Below are positions 1 through 11,163 of a stretch of 64,000 nucleotides of DNA, in pieces. Source of the DNA: Larimichthys crocea. Lineage: Eukaryota > Chordata > Actinopteri > Sciaenidae. The notes under the pieces are model-generated. The model saw only the letters and a list, made by a program, of their open reading frames with translations. It was not told the origin of the DNA and did not search any database. The DNA is taken from the NCBI RefSeq assembly GCF_000972845.2, contig NC_040028.1, forward strand, positions 17,978,871 through 18,042,870, read 5' to 3'. A program made the position numbers and the translations under genes. Position 1 is the stretch's first letter. Every line of letters starts with the position of its first letter.

Positions 1-2870
1 GACCGCTCCGATATCTGCTCGGCGCTCAGACCGGTCCACGTTTGGGCGAGCGTTCTTGATGTATTCGTGTTTTAAGACGAAGGATATAGATGTTAGGGCT
101 GAATGTGGATGTGCTAATTAAGTTTTTTTTTTGCTCTGTCTCATGTTGAATCTCTCAGCTCACATTAACGTCTCTGCAGTATTCAGCCAGCCCTCTCATA
201 TTACACTACTAATGAGATACCTATTTAAAATTCTCTTCGCAGGCTATTTGTATTATGCGTCGTTCCACAGCAGGATTTTTTTGCAAACCATTCAACCAAG
301 TAACTGTACATGTGTTGAAGTGCATTGCTGATAACCGCCCATACATCCACTTTCCTCTTTTTGTTTTGCATGACTGCAGAAGAGGTTTGAAAAAAAAAAG
401 CTAGTGTGGCATTCTCACAGTGGACTTCAGTGTTTGTTTGAAGAGTGGTACGGAGTATAATGCAGCGTTCATTTATTGTTAGGAATAACTCTGCAGTAAG
501 CAGAACTGGAGAATGCTAAACACTCTCTAGTTACAGCTTCTCAGATGTGGGGATTAGGTTGCTTCCGTAACTATTTTTAAGCCATTTTTTAAATATTAGA
601 AATACCAAATATTCATCCAGCCTCTCAGTGGTGCAGATATATTTTGTTTGTTTTTGGATAAACAACCTCATTTAAGTCAGTTCAGACAGGCATTTCTCAC
701 TGTTCAAGACAGACCAAACGATTCATCCGAATCCAGAAAATAACTGACTGACGTCTTAATCTCCTCAAACGAACACATTTGGAGCATGATGAGTTGTGTC
801 GATGAACTCATCTCATGGCGCCTTTTGGACGAATGGACGCCGTATCCATGACGTCACCCAAAGAGCCGCTTTGAAGCTCAAAATCTGCCGTCTAAAAATC
901 GGCAGACGTGGATCATCGGCGGACTTAGGCGGGCTGAATGCCGCCTGGCTGCTCAAACGAGCCAATCAAAGCGTCCACGCTCCTAATCCTGCATAACTTT
1001 AAGCCTTAATATACTCTGAACAGGTGAGTTGTATATAAATTCACCCTCAGTACAGTTGGCATGAACGGGGAAATTAGCTACAGAGACCAAAACTGTTTTT
1101 TGTACCAGGCTGTAAACATGTTTATTTCTGCTGTGAAGTTGGACATTTGAACATGGGGACTTATGGAGACTGACTCACTTCTGGAGCCAGCCTCAAGTGG
1201 ACGTTTGAGGAACTGCAGTTTTAAGGCTTCACTTCACAGCCAAGGAGGTTGTCGCTTGAGTTCGGTTTGCTTGTGGTGGTGGGCGATGTGATGCGTGACG
1301 GACGGGTTCAATAACGAATAAGTCAAACCAAGTATGCGTATGAATAACTAGTCAAATAAATATATTACTACCTACCTGTTCAGCTGAATAATTCTGAACT
1401 AAATAACTATTTACATCAAACTATCTAACAATGAATTCCAGACCTATTTTAATAGAAACAATCAGTGTTTTCTCTTCAGTAGTACAGGTGTGCCATCGGG
1501 AAACCCCGCCGAAAAATCCCTGAGTCTGTGCCACAGCTGTCTGCACACATCCATGATCTACTGTGGGTGTGTTTATGCCTATATGAAACTGAACGCCTCA
1601 GTCCTTTTTACTTATACACAAGGTGAGGCGCTGGTGTTTTTAAGTTTCAATTTATGCACGTTACCTGAAATGCAACCACTCACACAGACGTGCAAATGTG
1701 GAGAGATGGTGGCGTGAACGGCAGCCACTTATAGCGCCGCCCTGGGTGCAGTTCTAGGTTCGGTACCTTGCTCAAGGCAGTGCCTAGGAGGTGAACTGGC
1801 ACCTCTCCAGCCACGAGTCTACGCTCCATGCTGGACTTGAACCGACCACCCTCCGGTTCCCAAGTCCCGAGTCCCTGAGGACTGAGCTGCTGCTTCTTTG
1901 AAATGCGCCGCGGGGTTTGAACACTGAGTCTTTGACACGTGCATCATCTTGAGAAGGGTTCGCTGGTCTGAAATGCTGCTGTTTACAGCTGCCAGCACAA
2001 CACAAGACACTGTTTGTTTCCCAGCATGCACTGTACCACTGTGCCCTTTGTTTGCCTTTGTTTGTTTCGGTCAACTCGTATGTAAAATGCATTTTCCGTC
2101 AGGTGGCGGGATAAACGTGATAAGTTGATTAGAGCTTTAGCCAGGAGCAGTTGTTGTGGATTTAGTTTAGTAAGCCCCTTTCCCTGCAGACCACGATACA
2201 GCCAGTCCAGTCCAGTCCTTCAGGCTCACTCGGACACCTGTGCATGCAGCGGCGCCTCGTCTCCTCGCTCTGAGCGCTGGAAATGAATTTAAAATGAAAT
2301 ACTAATGGAATGTAAAGCTAATCTAAATATGCTAATCCCCCCCCAAACACTTCATAAACATAGGCAGCAACATCCCGCCACCCACTCTCTGCAGCCGCTC
2401 GCTGTGGAATGCTTTAGCCACGGGGGGTCTCGCAGTAATGACAGGCTTGCGGTGGATTAATGTAGAGTTATTTATTTCCGATTGAGCGAGTCCCCCCTCC
2501 CACACATACCCCCCAAAAACCCTCCATCACCACCTCCGCCACCACCTCCTCCTCTCCCTTTTTAGCAGTTGTGCCCGGTCTCCATGACTCCTGGAGACGA
2601 GTAGACGTTCTTCTTATTAATGCAGTCCGCCTTGCTAACATGCCCAGACCACCGCCGACAGGCCTCACACTGCATTCTGGGATATCTTCAGCCCTTTACC
2701 TGCTCTTAGCTAATTACTTTTTTAGCCGTGCACTCGCACAATAATTGGTCTTGTGCTGCCGCCTCTCCCTCCCCTCTGCTGCGCCAACACTAGTTTTCTT
2801 CTTCTTCTTCTCTCTCTCTCTCTCTCCTTCTGTGTCGTCCTTATTCCCCTGTTTTTTTTATTTTTTTTAT
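1..2870. other. Upstream intergenic region, no gene seen
   Basis: No exon with supporting splice sites or recognisable protein similarity was found here. The stretch holds one dispersed repeat (about 731-1240, listed separately), short homopolymer tracts and a CT-rich run near 2803-2830. Short open frames are in anonymous sequence. It lies upstream of the pou2f1 start and may include non-coding first exons or distal regulatory DNA that cannot be recognised by eye. Confidence 0.6.
731..1240 (+). repeat. Dispersed repeat family A, copy 1
   Basis: The stretch shares long blocks with 19440-19650, 27843-28020 and 40125-40560, which are in the opposite orientation. The shared core includes TTCTGGAGCCAGCCTC, followed by AAGTGGACGTTTGAGGAACT, and a block with CTGTAAACATGTTTATTTCT. 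Four copies in 40 kb, in introns and intergenic DNA, show an interspersed element. This copy and the 40125 copy are the longest. No coding capacity or clear terminal repeats were seen, so the class is not known. Confidence 0.8.
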
Positions 2871-2874
2871 CGTC

Positions 2875-3060
2875 CTCCAAAAGCCATCCAATTAATATGC
2901 TAATGAGCTGATAAATATTTATAGGGGTTTAAATTATGCAGAAAGCTTTCAGAGCCCGGTGTGAAATGCGTCGCTCGCAGGACTTCAAAGCCTTGCATTG
3001 CTAACGAGGCAGGGGCAGATTTGCATACGGCTTTAATCAGCTGAATACTGATTATGCTTC
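2875..3060 (+). promoter_or_regulatory. Candidate conserved promoter/enhancer block upstream of pou2f1
   Basis: This AT-rich but non-repetitive block lies about 500 bases before the pou2f1 start codon. It contains several homeodomain/POU-like words: TATGCTAATGAG near 2897, AATTATGCAGAAAG near 2931, and a perfect octamer ATTTGCAT at 3019-3026, followed by ATTATGCTTCATTATA near 3050. It directly precedes GA-rich sequence that is probably the 5'UTR. The regulatory role is inference from motif density and position; no conservation test was made. Confidence 0.4.
3019..3026 (-). promoter_or_regulatory. Octamer motif ATTTGCAT (Oct-1 site)
   Basis: This is a perfect match to the octamer ATGCAAAT on the minus strand, the classical binding site of POU2F proteins. 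It lies about 530 bases upstream of the start codon of pou2f1, the gene that encodes such a protein, so it could mediate autoregulation. A perfect octamer is also expected now and then by chance. Confidence 0.4.
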
Positions 3061-3066
3061 ATTATA

Positions 3067-3218
3067 GAGTCGGAGAGGAGGAGGAGGAGGAGGAGGAGGA
3101 GGAGGAGGGGGGGGGAGCAGAGTTTGGAGGAGGCTGCCAGCTGCACTTGTCGTTTGTTTCATTCCAGCAAGAGAGGGAGAGAGAGGTCGAACTTTTTCTG
3201 AAGTACAGACAATCTTGG

Positions 3219-3253
<35 letters not shown>
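3067..3253 (+). repeat. GAG and GA microsatellites in presumptive pou2f1 5'UTR
   Basis: A run of GAG triplets starts at about 3075 and ends in a G-rich stretch. A second run of AG dinucleotides covers about 3221-3253. They give long but meaningless open frames of poly-Glu on one strand and poly-Pro or poly-Ser-Leu on the other. They lie between the candidate promoter block and the first coding exon. Confidence 0.85.
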
Positions 3254-3256
<3 letters not shown>

Positions 3257-3559
3257 GGAGAGCGACTGTGAAAGAAAAGAGAGAGAGAGGGAAGGCGAGC
3301 TGTTTGCCCAAACCCCGTCGGCTTCCCAGTGTGCGTATCCCAGTGTTGTTCAGCCAACCGTGCTGTGGACAGTGCCACCGTGTCTGCGTGTAGCTCCGCT
3401 CGTATTGAACTCCTGCTTGCCGCTGACCAGTGGAGAGTGAAGAGAGAGTGAAGAGAGAGAGAGAGGGAGGAGTGGGAGGAGGAGGAACAGAGTGTCGGAC
3501 ACCCTGTCGGTGGGTTTGCCCCGGCGGAGGTGATTTATTTATTTTTTTTCTTGCGAACC

Positions 3560-6500
3560 ATGCTGGAAAACACAGGTGGATCAAGAGCGGGTGAGTCTCT
3601 CAGCCGGGTTTTGTTGTCGCTCTGCGTCCTTGTGGCGAAGGTTGATCCGGCACTCTTTGCATTCAGTTATTATGTCTGTGTGTCTTGTCTTGTCTGTGAA
3701 CATAGTTGTGATTAATTTTGCAGCTTTAAATGACATGAAATGTTAGCGCAGCTCAGGAATATCCTCCAGTTGTTACAGGGGGGTATATATATAACGAGAG
3801 CACAGGGTTGTTGTGTTTGCACCGGCAGTGGGTGTGAGTTTGCCTCACTGTCTGTCTCTGTCTGGCTCTTCCAGATGCTAAAGTGAATAATCAGTCAGAA
3901 ACTACTAAATGTGCAATGGAAAGTGGTGACGGGAACACCGGTGAGTGACCTCCAGGGTTTTTCTTTTTAATATTTTTACTTGGGTGGGTGTGTGGGTGGG
4001 TGTGGGCGTGTGTTTGGGAGGGGAATCATTCAACAGGTTTCAAATTTGTTGCCAAAATCAAATCTGGAAAAAAAAAAAAAGACATGGCAGCTTTCCAAAA
4101 AAAAATAAAAACTCCTTGTGAGCAGTCCTTCTTTGTCAAATGAAGTGTTTACCTCACAGATTTGAATGATCAGACTCGGGAGTGAACATTGGAAGATTCG
4201 GCGCTCGACTTTCTATTTCTAATTCAGCCCGCGTGTTAATATTTAATTGTGCGATGATTCACCAGCCATGTCATGATTTCTCAGTCGCTCTTTTCAAAAA
4301 CTGTTTCCTCTGCACCCCGGAAGCAGTTTGCCCTCCTTTTTTAAAAAACTTGCTCCCTGCAGCTTCACCGTGGGCTCCTAGCACTGTCATCTTTCATGAA
4401 CCTGTCTGCATGTTCTGTCCTCAGGAATCCAAATCAATGGATTGGACTTTCAGAGGCAGACGGTGCCGACCACAAGTGCAATCACTAATGCACACGCACA
4501 AGCCCTCCTCCAACAGGTAACACGCACACACACACCACACAAAGTAACTTTTTGTTGTCCCCTAAGGAGCAGACGTCCGTCTCCTACGTTGAAATAAGGT
4601 GTGAAGTTTGAACAGAGGTATGCTCGCCTGCTCTCGCTCAGGCACGAGCAGAAAGGAGTTAATTTAAATGTGCCAGGCTCTCCTTGTGTCGCCTGGCAAC
4701 AAGGCAGATTAATCAACCCTGTATGCTAATTAGCTGCTCTGCGGTTGCTCGGAAACAGATGGCCGAGAATATGCAAATCTATGCAGAATTTACATGCACT
4801 GCATAACAGTTATTTTAATTAGCATCTCAACTCTCTCGCCCCCCTCCCTCCCTGCCCACCCATTCACTTTCCCTCGTCTCTGAAGGCTGCAGCACATTTT
4901 TAAATACCCACTCTCTCACTTCCTTTTGAATTCAAATTCACTCTGTCTGCTGCTCAAAGACTGAAGGCTCATTCTCAGTAAGCTGCTCAGGTAGCACGGA
5001 GACTTGGATGCTTTATTGTTTTCTAGCTTTATTTTATTCAAACTGATACTTTTGTCTGAGTAAATTTGCTTTTTAAACATTTATAATCTTTATAATTTTG
5101 TGCCTTTTTTTTAAATATAGAGACTTACCTGACCAGGCCTTTTTTTTTAAAAAAATGCTGTTACCTATGCTCAGTTATGCCTCTAGGAAGATCTCCTCTA
5201 AGCTCCCCTTCTTTGCTTCACCTCCCACTAGTCTAAGTCGGAAGACTCGAGCGCTCTTCCGACCTCCGTCCAGCAGAGCGTATTGCCTCAAACCCAGCTA
5301 ATGTTGGCCGGGGGACAGATTGCTGGAGTAAGTGGCCTGTTGCCTCGTTGCTTTTTTTTTTTTTTTAAACCTAGCCGTAGCCACGATCGACCCTGGCCCG
5401 ATGGTGATTCTGTGGCTAAGGCTGGTGTCTCCTCTGCCTTCTTCTGCCTGTTTTTCATCACAGTGGTTCTTAGGCTATGTCCAAATGCGTGTTTGGACAT
5501 AGCCTCGATGTGTCTGACCCGACCACACGACACATTTCATTATCCATCCACACGCTCTTCCCCGAGGCCATGAAGAAGACTGTCTGGGGTTTGAATGCGG
5601 CTCCTGCTGTGCTAAACGGGAGTGAATGTTTACTCTGCATGTGGACTTGAGTTTGAACATGACATCGACATGCTCATTTGCACTTGTGCCTGACTCAGCT
5701 GCATGGGTATTCTCTCCATCCGTCTGTCTGGGCTCGTATCAGTGTTGCCACGATAATGAAAGTTTCAATACCACTTCAAAAAGTTGGACCCGGTGTGTTC
5801 AATACAATACGGCGGCGAATCCGCTTCAGGCTCGCCTGTAAGAAGTGTGTTTGTACAAATTAGACAGAGCTGCCTGCGGCCTAGTTCATGACGGCAAACT
5901 GGAGCAGCCATTTATAAACAACTGTTGGCAGCAGCATCAAACAATGCGAGCCAGCCGTTGTTGATAAAACTGGAGCAAGGTGAGGCATCGTATTGTATTT
6001 AACGACGACAGATTCCTCGCCAAACACGTGAAGACTGTTGCGCAAAGTGTGTCACAAATGTTTCATGTAACACACATCTTTGCAACATCGTGGTATTGTA
6101 ACTTTCTAAAAATGAAGTATCGTGACAACCTTAACTCATCCACTCCATGACGCAACATTAAAACTGGTTTGTCCAAACAGTACTTATTCTCTCTCTGTCT
6201 CGCTCTCTCTCTCTCTCTGCCCGTTTGTCAACCTCTGGTCCTTCAGTTGACCCTGACCCCAGCCCAGCAGCTGTTGATCCAGCAGGCCCAAGCTCAGCTC
6301 CTGGCTGCAGCCGTGCAGCACTCAGCCAGCCAGCAGAACAGCACCACCGGGGCCAGCATCTCGGCCTCCGCAGCCACGCCCATCACCCAGCTGCCCCTGT
6401 CACAGCCCATCCAGATCGCTCCCGTAAGACACTTCTGCAAGTCCCTGAAGAATGTTTGAACTAAAGAGATGTTTTGAATGAAGCTGATAATATGCACAAT

Positions 6501-9500
6501 TTAAAATATTTACACAATCAGTTACCGAAGCAGTGAAGTAACAAACAAATGTGTTAAATGAGTTTGATTTCTGTTTTCAAACCTAAATTGAGTTTATATC
6601 TGGCTTATATCTCAAATAGTTGATTTGAATTAGTATCAGAGTTAGTTTCTGAGTTTCTGAAAGGTTCAAAATAAAACGTACGTTACAGAGGAGGTTATTT
6701 CACTGATCACTCGAATCAGCTACTGTCTGTCTGTCTGGAGGCAAATGAGGGTGAAATGTGGATAAATATTAGAAATAACTAATAACTAAAATAAATACGC
6801 AAACTTTTTACATCGTGTACCACTTTGAAAAACATTGGGCTCTCTAAGTAACCACCGTTATGACCGACGTCAAAGCGGCGTGGACCAACTCTGCTCAGCT
6901 ACAGACTGAGCTGAACCGGAACAGAACCGGTCCAGAGAAAAAACTTTGTAGAATTTTAATAGAATAAAAAAATTAATTTATATAAAAAAATAGATTGACA
7001 ACAAGAGATTCCTCGGAGTAGAGGAAGTGGTACCAGTGGTTTCGTTTGAGAAATAGACAAACTACTGCAAAGAAAGTGCCTAAAGAATTAAAGAAGTGTG
7101 TCGCTATAAATGACTGAATAAAAAACTCACCATAGGTTTGTATGTATCTGGTGTGTGTGTGTGTGTCATAAAAGTGTCTTGACCACTGTTTTCGTTTTCT
7201 CGCAGCAGATACAGCAGCAGAATCTCAGCCTGCCTCAGTTCGTTCTGGTGCAGCCCGGCCACCCGATCACCACGTCACTGCAGCCTCAGTTCATCATCTC
7301 ACCGTCACCGCAGGCCCAACAGAGTGAGTGGAAAGCTCGCCGGATCAAGAAGAAGAAGAAGTAGTTCGCTCCGAGTGTTCGATTGTTGTCTTAACTCTCG
7401 TTTCTGTCACTCTGCAGGCATATTGCAACCCCAGGGTCTTCTAACTCAACTACCTCCAAGCCAAGCTAACCTCCTGCCGACTCAACCAAGCATCACCCTC
7501 GCTCAGGTTGGTCATGATGCAAAAATAAAGCCACTTCTTTCTCACTTTACCATCCCCCCTTTGCTCACTCTTCTTAACCTTTAATCGCATCTTCTACTGC
7601 TCTGTTGTCTGCAGCCTGCAACACCAACCCGCACGACAGCAGCCACACCTATTCAGTCCTTGCCCAACAGTCAGACACCACCCAAACGGTTGGATACCCC
7701 GACTCTGGAGGAGCCTAGTGATCTGGAGGAACTGGAACAGTTTGCCAAGACCTTCAAACAGAGGCGTATCAAACTGGGATTCACACAGGTGTGTGGGAGA
7801 CTGAATACGTTAGATTCTCATACTCAGAGTCTTTGCTGCAGATAATATGAAGTGTGCTTACATTTTTCATCTCTCTCTCTCGGTTTCCCTCCTTCTCATC
7901 AGGGAGACGTTGGCCTGGCTATGGGGAAGCTTTACGGAAACGATTTCAGCCAAACGACCATCTCTCGCTTTGAGGCCTTGAACCTAAGCTTTAAGAACAT
8001 GTGTAAACTCAAGCCATTGCTGGAGAAGTGGCTCAACGATGCAGGTTTGTCCCTGAACCCACCTGAACGACTTCTTTTGTTTTCCTCACATTGGTCACAT
8101 TGTTTGATGGGCAAAGGGTAGCGTGGGTCGTGCATCTTTACCGTACCGTGTCTTTACCTTCCTTCCTGTCCTTTGTGTCGGTGCTGTTTGTGCAGAGAAC
8201 CTGACATCTGACCAGGCCCTGTCCAGCCCCAGCGCCCTGGGCTCCCCGGGCATGGGCATAGAGGGGATCAACCGCAGACGGAAGAAGAGGACGAGTATCG
8301 AGACCAACATCCGAGTGGCCTTAGAAAAGAGCTTTCTGGAGGTAAAGAAACTCGTACTCTAAAAACGTTAACAACAGTTGACCGCGAGGCGTTAGTCTCC
8401 TCAGTGCTCACAGGGAATCCCTGGCTTCTTTGCCCTCTTCAAGCAGAACCAAAAACCTACCTCTGAAGAGATCACCATGATCGCTGACCAGCTCAACATG
8501 GAGAAGGAGGTGATTCGGGTCTGGTTCTGCAATCGCCGGCAGAAAGAGAAGAGGATTAACCCCCCCAGCAGTGGCAGCAGTGGAGGCGGCAGCACCCCCA
8601 TCAAAACCATCTTTACCCCCAGTAGCCCTTTGGTAAGGACAGACACAAGCACACACTGTTTGTGGATCAGTTTCACCTGCACTCAGGTTTATTATGATAT
8701 ATGGATGCATTTGTTTGTAGCTGTAACCGACACTGATCATTTAATTTTCCCAGGTGGCCAGCACAGCAAGCTTTGTGAGCAGTCCAACTATTAACACGCC
8801 CACCACCCTGACTGTAAACACAGTGATGCCTCTCACCAGCACCAGCGTCTCCGGTTTGTCCTTCACAGGTGCGTACATGCGCGTTTTGCCTTCATGTATT
8901 TAATCACACTTAACAACAGAACTCAGCGTTAACTTTTTTTTTTTTTCTCCACACACTTTCCTCAAAGGCACGACGGGTGGAGCCACAAACACGGCGTCCG
9001 TCATCTCCACTACACCTATGGTTACCACAGCGACCAGCTCTCCGTCTCTAAGCCCGTCGCCCGTTCTGTCCACGACCGCAGAGAGCAAGGCCGGCATTCA
9101 CGCGCAAACCATCGTCACCCAGGCCCCGACTTCCACAGCGGCCACTTTAGGGACGGGTCAGGTGATGGTGGCGGCGCCGGGGTTATCCGCTGCGCTGCAG
9201 GGTGCCCAGTTACCCACCAGCTTCGCTGCTATGGCTGCCGCCGCCGCAGGGCTCAACCCAGGCCTGATGGCGTCCTCCCAGTTCGCTCCGGGGTTAGTAT
9301 TGGTCGTGATGTTACGGCCTCATGTGAAAGTCGCTCATGTGTGTGCCGGCTATTGATCTAAATGATCTTTTCTCTGTCCGTGTCTCCAGGGGGGCCCTGC
9401 TCAGTCTGACTCCTGGTGGCCTTGGCAGTGCGCTGAGTCCTGCGCTCATGAGCAACAGCACCCTGGCTACCATCCAAGGTGTGTACAGACGTCCTGACAA

Positions 9501-11163
9501 TATATTAAACAGTTAAAGTTCCAGTGTGGAAGATTTAGGAGTATTTCCTCGGAGTGGAGTATTTATTAGTATAAGAATCATTGAGGCATGGGAGAGCTCA
9601 TTTGCATATCCACCACTAGGTGGCCCTAAATCCTGCACACTTTTTAATATGCAAATGTTTTTTATAACGAGCGGCAACAACGTTTACAAGTAAAATAATG
9701 AGAACAATCCATAATGGGGTTATCCGGACTGCTATAATAATTATAATATGATCTGATTTGTGTAATGAAAGCAACATTTTAATGAGGCCACAGTGCATTT
9801 GCATATTAAATTATTCAGACCACGCCCATGAGGTTAATCCTGCTGAGAGAAAATGACTTCTGTGGAGGGAAGAATTAATCCTGCTGAGCGACGATAAACG
9901 ATGATGTGAATTTGAATCCAGCAGTGACAGTAAAATGATTTCACGTCTTTAATTAAGCAGTATTACATGAGAGGCAGTGCTCTAATGTCATTATTGATAC
10001 CACAGTGTCATTGAAGGTCACCCTTGAATGTAATATTGCGATTATACAACAATTACCAACTTAAATGTTTCTGCTCTGAAACTAAACGTTTCTTTGCACC
10101 GCGTCCGTTAATAATAAACGCAGTCTGATTAATACCTGTAAACAATCAGTCACAGCAGTCGCCTGCTGCAGTAGTAACGACACTTTTGAAGTGGTCGTGG
10201 AGTTTCACAAACTGAATAAATAACCGCACGTATAGACACTGAACTGCTTTGCTATTTCTAAAATATGAGATTTAGCTCTTAAGTCTGTGAACTTCACGTT
10301 TATTTCTGAGCTAAGCTGTCTTAACGGCTCACCAGTTCAGCCGATGGAGGATGTGATCCAAACACTAATTTCCAATAACTCCACAGCAGGTTTAAAGTCC
10401 AAAAGTCAAAATGTCTTGAACAAAGATCAGTTTCCAAAATGAACAACAAATATTCAAGAGCTTTACCAAAGAGCTGAAACACGCGCAGTCCCGTGTCCGG
10501 TTTGAGGGTCTGAAAAAAACTAAATGTTCGGCCTCAGTCCGTATTAGTCGACCTTTAGTCCTTCAAAAAAAACATTTGCTCTGTGTGAACGAGGCTTCAT
10601 GAAATCCAGAATATCCATTAAAGAAAGCTGAAAGTTAGATTTTACTTTACTGAAGTTAACCTCTAGTGTTATTATTCGTATTTATTTACATGTTGTATAT
10701 TTTGTGATAGTGTGGAGATGGCGGAGTGATAATGTTAGTGATGAGTCAGGTGTGTAGTTGTCAGATTTACCTCTGTAAGTTTTGTTGCTGTGTATTTTAA
10801 TTGGATCATTTTGTACTTTTTGACTCAGCAGGCAGGTTTGGTCTTCCGTTCGCTGAAACTCATCCAACGCCATCCTTTATCTTCTCTACAGCTCTCGCGT
10901 CGAGCGGCACAATCCCCATCACTTCTCTGGACGGCACCAACCTGCTGTTCGCCAACACCTCCGCCGGCAACACGCCCAACCTGGTGACCACGCCGCTCTT
11001 CCTCCCCCAGAACCTGTCGCTGCTCGCCAGCAACCCCGTCAGCCTGGTGTCCGCCGGCGCCGGGGGCCTGCAGGTCACTGCCGACGCTCACCATCACCAA
11101 GCCACCACGGCCGCCGTGCCTGTGCAACCCTCAACCATTACCACTGCCTCCAAGGCTCAGTGA
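3560..11163 (+). CDS. pou2f1: POU domain, class 2, transcription factor 1 (Oct-1)
   Basis: Nuclear transcription factor that binds the octamer ATGCAAAT. Coding exons: 3560-3590, 3875-3940, 4425-4516, 5232-5327, 6247-6423, 7206-7323, 7418-7506, 7615-7788, 7903-8044, 8196-8341, 8447-8632, 8754-8868, 8968-9292, 9390-9478, 10892-11163; phases all join, giving 705 aa. The start MLENTGGS leads into the Oct-1 N-terminus (MESGDGNTG). Residues about 30-250 are a Gln-rich activation region, about 255-328 the POU-specific domain, about 355-414 the POU homeodomain with recognition helix [14 protein letters not shown], then a Ser/Thr/Ala-rich C-terminus ending TTASKAQ as in vertebrate Oct-1. Human Oct-1 has about 743 aa; a stretch of about 24 residues (LHQVQLAGTS region) is absent between exons 3 and 4. 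The paralogue (a or b) was not determined. Confidence 0.96.
4771..4778 (+). promoter_or_regulatory. Octamer motif ATGCAAAT in pou2f1 intron 3
   Basis: This is a perfect octamer within a run of octamer-like words (TATGCTAATTAG near 4721, ATGCAGAATT near 4781, TTAATTAGCAT near 4814). Clustering of POU-type words in an intron of the Oct-1 gene suggests an intronic autoregulatory element. This is inference; the surrounding sequence is not an obvious repeat. Confidence 0.4.
5472..5505. repeat. Short inverted repeat in pou2f1 intron 4
   Basis: The arms AGGCTATGTCCAAA and its near-perfect reverse complement TTTGGACATAGCCT are separated by about six bases. A compact palindrome of this kind is often the end of a foldback DNA element or its footprint. 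No target duplication was resolved. Confidence 0.6.
5739..6133. mobile_element. Degenerate MITE-like element in pou2f1 intron 4
   Basis: The left end GTTGCCACGATAATGAAAGT is matched in inverted orientation by the right end, which runs GAAGTATCGTGACAACC. The interior carries a further inverted block: AATACAATACGG near 5800 against CGTATTGTATTT near 5988. Two imperfect nested inverted repeats over about 390 bases, with no open frame, suggest a non-autonomous DNA transposon. The superfamily is not determined. Confidence 0.5.
7202..7208 (+). other. Tandem NAGNAG splice acceptor, pou2f1 exon 6
   Basis: The acceptor reads GCAGCAG before ATACAGCAG. Using the first AG adds one Gln codon; using the second omits it; both keep the frame. 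Such tandem acceptors are a known source of single-residue isoforms. The residue lies in the Gln-rich activation region, where one Gln more or less should matter little. Confidence 0.6.
9513..9647. mobile_element. TTAA-flanked MITE family B, short copy in pou2f1 intron 14
   Basis: The ends begin TTAAAGTTCCAGTGTGGAAG and finish CACACTTTTTAA, with a GATTTAG/CTAAATC pair just inside. The same terminal pattern is seen at 37895-38200 and 63568-63802. TTAA at each end is the target-site signature of piggyBac-type elements. This copy has a degraded or deleted interior. One of the octamer words of this intron (9600-9607) lies inside it. Confidence 0.6.
9600..9804. promoter_or_regulatory. Three octamer motifs in pou2f1 intron 14
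   Basis: Perfect octamers occur at 9600-9607 (ATTTGCAT), 9649-9656 (ATGCAAAT) and 9797-9804 (ATTTGCAT), three within about 205 bases. Similar spacing is known from POU-factor target elements. The first lies inside and the second touches the edge of a TTAA MITE, so the cluster may partly come from a transposon. Single octamers elsewhere in the window (near 25133, 39926, 40123, 45008) show that isolated hits are not rare. Confidence 0.35.

Noticed and set aside
3052..3584. Open frames with poly-Glu, poly-Pro and Ser-Leu runs
   Set aside because: They are translations of GAG and GA microsatellites on both strands, with no protein similarity; the region is better explained as pou2f1 5'UTR.
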